From positions 1 through 6,733 of the forward strand of contig JAUYFR010000157.1 in the NCBI GenBank assembly GCA_030690855.1: a stretch of DNA of 6,733 bases, written 5' to 3'. Position numbers and translations under genes: made by a program. Positions 6,053 to 6,733 of the stretch are shown in pieces. The stretch comes from Gallionellaceae bacterium. GTDB lineage: Bacteria; Pseudomonadota; Gammaproteobacteria; Burkholderiales; Gallionellaceae. Within the stretch, counting starts at the first letter, position 1. The number at the start of each line of letters is the position of its first letter. A model generated the notes under the pieces. It ran no database searches, was not told the origin of the DNA, and saw nothing but the letters and a program-made list of their open reading frames with translations.

Positions 6053-6380
6053 GCGATTCGAGGTGGTGCGTGTGCCGTTTCCATTCAGCGATAAAGACGC
6101 CAGCAAAAATCGGCCTGCGTTGGTTTTGTCGGATGAGGGGGCGTTTAACGCGCCTGCCGGTCATTCTGTTATGGCGATGATTACGTCTGAAGCGCATTCG
6201 GCATGGCCGTTGGATTGCGCCCTACTCAATTTGCAGGTCGCCGGACTGCCCGCGCCATCAAAGGTACGATTCAAGCTGTTCACGCTGGATCATCGTTTGG
6301 TGCATGGCAGGTTGGGACAGCTTGATGCGGAAGATGCAGGACGAGTGCAGCTGGCACTAGACCGCCTGTTGGGGGTGTAA
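6042..6380 (+). CDS. PemK/MazF-family endoribonuclease toxin
   Basis: A 112-residue protein with the MazF-like beta-barrel signatures: FEVVRVPFPFSDKDASKNRPALVLS (6-30), AMITSE (45-50), then PSKVRFKLFTLDHRLVHGRLGQLDAEDAGRVQLALDRLL (72-110). MazF/PemK toxins cut RNA at short sequence sites and arrest growth when the labile antitoxin is lost. R24 in KNRPALVLS and T48 in MITSE sit where the family's catalytic Arg and Thr/Ser lie, so the toxin looks intact. The start is GTG at 6042, overlapping the antitoxin end by 11 bases, which should keep toxin output below antitoxin output. The TAA (6378-6380) overlaps the ATG of the helicase gene, placing the toxin between modification and helicase genes in one transcription direction. 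Confidence 0.9.
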   Translation: MTYKRFEVVRVPFPFSDKDASKNRPALVLSDEGAFNAPAGHSVMAMITSEAHSAWPLDCALLNLQVAGLPAPSKVRFKLFTLDHRLVHGRLGQLDAEDAGRVQLALDRLLGV

Positions 6381-6733
6381 TGATCGTTTCTCCGAGCCGG
6401 TATCAGAAAGAAGCTTGCGACAATGCGCTGTCGATTTTTCGCTATGCCTTGAAGCAGATCGAGGCCGCGCCGGATGAGGCGAATCGCAAACAGGCGGCAG
6501 CTTATAACGGATGCGCACTGATACAAGCACCGACGGGTTCCGGCAAGACGATGATGGCGGGAATGATTGCCGAAAAGTTTTCACGCGAAGCAAAAATCGT
6601 TTGGTTTTGGTTCACACCGTTTGCGGGGCTGGTAGATCAAGCCAGCGTTGCGCTGAAAAAACAATTCGCGGGTTTGCGTGTGCGCGACATTCAAGGCGAC
6701 CGGCTGGCAATGGGAACTCGTAGCGGCGATGTG
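6380..6733 (+). CDS. SF2 DEAD/DEAH-type helicase, probable Res subunit partner, N-terminal part (3' end outside window)
   Basis: The frame is open from the ATG at 6380 to the last base, giving 118 residues of a longer protein. Seen: SPSRYQKEAC near the N-terminus (4-13), a Q-motif-like segment, the Walker A motif APTGSGKT (50-57, with K56 and T57), and a motif Ia-like segment VWFWFTPFAGLVDQ (74-87). These identify a superfamily 2 ATPase/helicase of the DEAD/DEAH-box or Res-like kind. As a gene downstream of a Mod-type methyltransferase it is plausibly the restriction subunit, but Walker B, the other helicase motifs and any C-terminal nuclease lie outside the window. Textbook type III Res proteins often read ETGTGKT here, so a related defence helicase is an alternative. 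The start overlaps the toxin stop (TAATG, 6378-6382) with a G-rich stretch just before it. Confidence 0.82.
   Translation, partial: MIVSPSRYQKEACDNALSIFRYALKQIEAAPDEANRKQAAAYNGCALIQAPTGSGKTMMAGMIAEKFSREAKIVWFWFTPFAGLVDQASVALKKQFAGLRVRDIQGDRLAMGTRSGDV

Noticed and set aside
6511..6723. A 70-residue open frame near the window end
   Set aside because: It lies in another frame over the helicase gene, whose own frame shows Walker A and continues to the window edge.

Overview
The window looks like a betaproteobacterial chromosome. A conserved envelope and quinone housekeeping block (about 1-3760) meets an accessory DNA-modification/defence locus (about 4027-6733). The taxonomic call rests on gene order (lpoA-yraN-SIS isomerase-BON lipoprotein, then hldC-DUF971-ubiE) and on protein character. 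It is an inference and I cannot name a genus. All credible genes are on the + strand.

Region 1 (1-3760). The window opens inside lpoA, an outer-membrane activator of peptidoglycan synthesis. yraN follows (PD-(D/E)XK-like fold, unknown role) with no canonical start codon. Next is a SIS-domain sugar-phosphate isomerase that is DiaA-like overall but keeps the metal/catalytic residues of phosphoheptose isomerase GmhA. A two-BON-domain lipoprotein (DolP/YraP type), a stand-alone ADP-heptose synthase nucleotidyltransferase (HldC/RfaE2) and a DUF971 protein follow. These last four genes touch or overlap at their stop/start codons, so they are probably one translationally coupled operon. With the isomerase, HldC points to ADP-heptose supply for LPS core. 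ubiE (ubiquinone/menaquinone C-methyltransferase) comes next and ends in a clear intrinsic terminator.

Region 2 (3761-3988). About 200 bases without a recognisable gene end in a second, very strong GC-hairpin/UUCG/T-tract terminator. This is the junction between the conserved block and the accessory block. It may hold a small RNA or a remnant of lost sequence.

Region 3 (4027-6733). A GTG-started adenine-specific DNA methyltransferase (type III Mod-like, DPPY motif before the FxGxG motif) is followed by a 109-base element made of two perfect 28-base inverted arms. Then come an antitoxin (DUF2281/VapB-like), an overlapping PemK/MazF-family toxin, and, overlapping the toxin stop, the start of an SF2 helicase that is probably the Res partner of the methyltransferase. 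It runs off the window end. The most interesting feature is this layout: a toxin-antitoxin pair sits between the modification and restriction-type genes, and the helicase start is coupled to the toxin stop.
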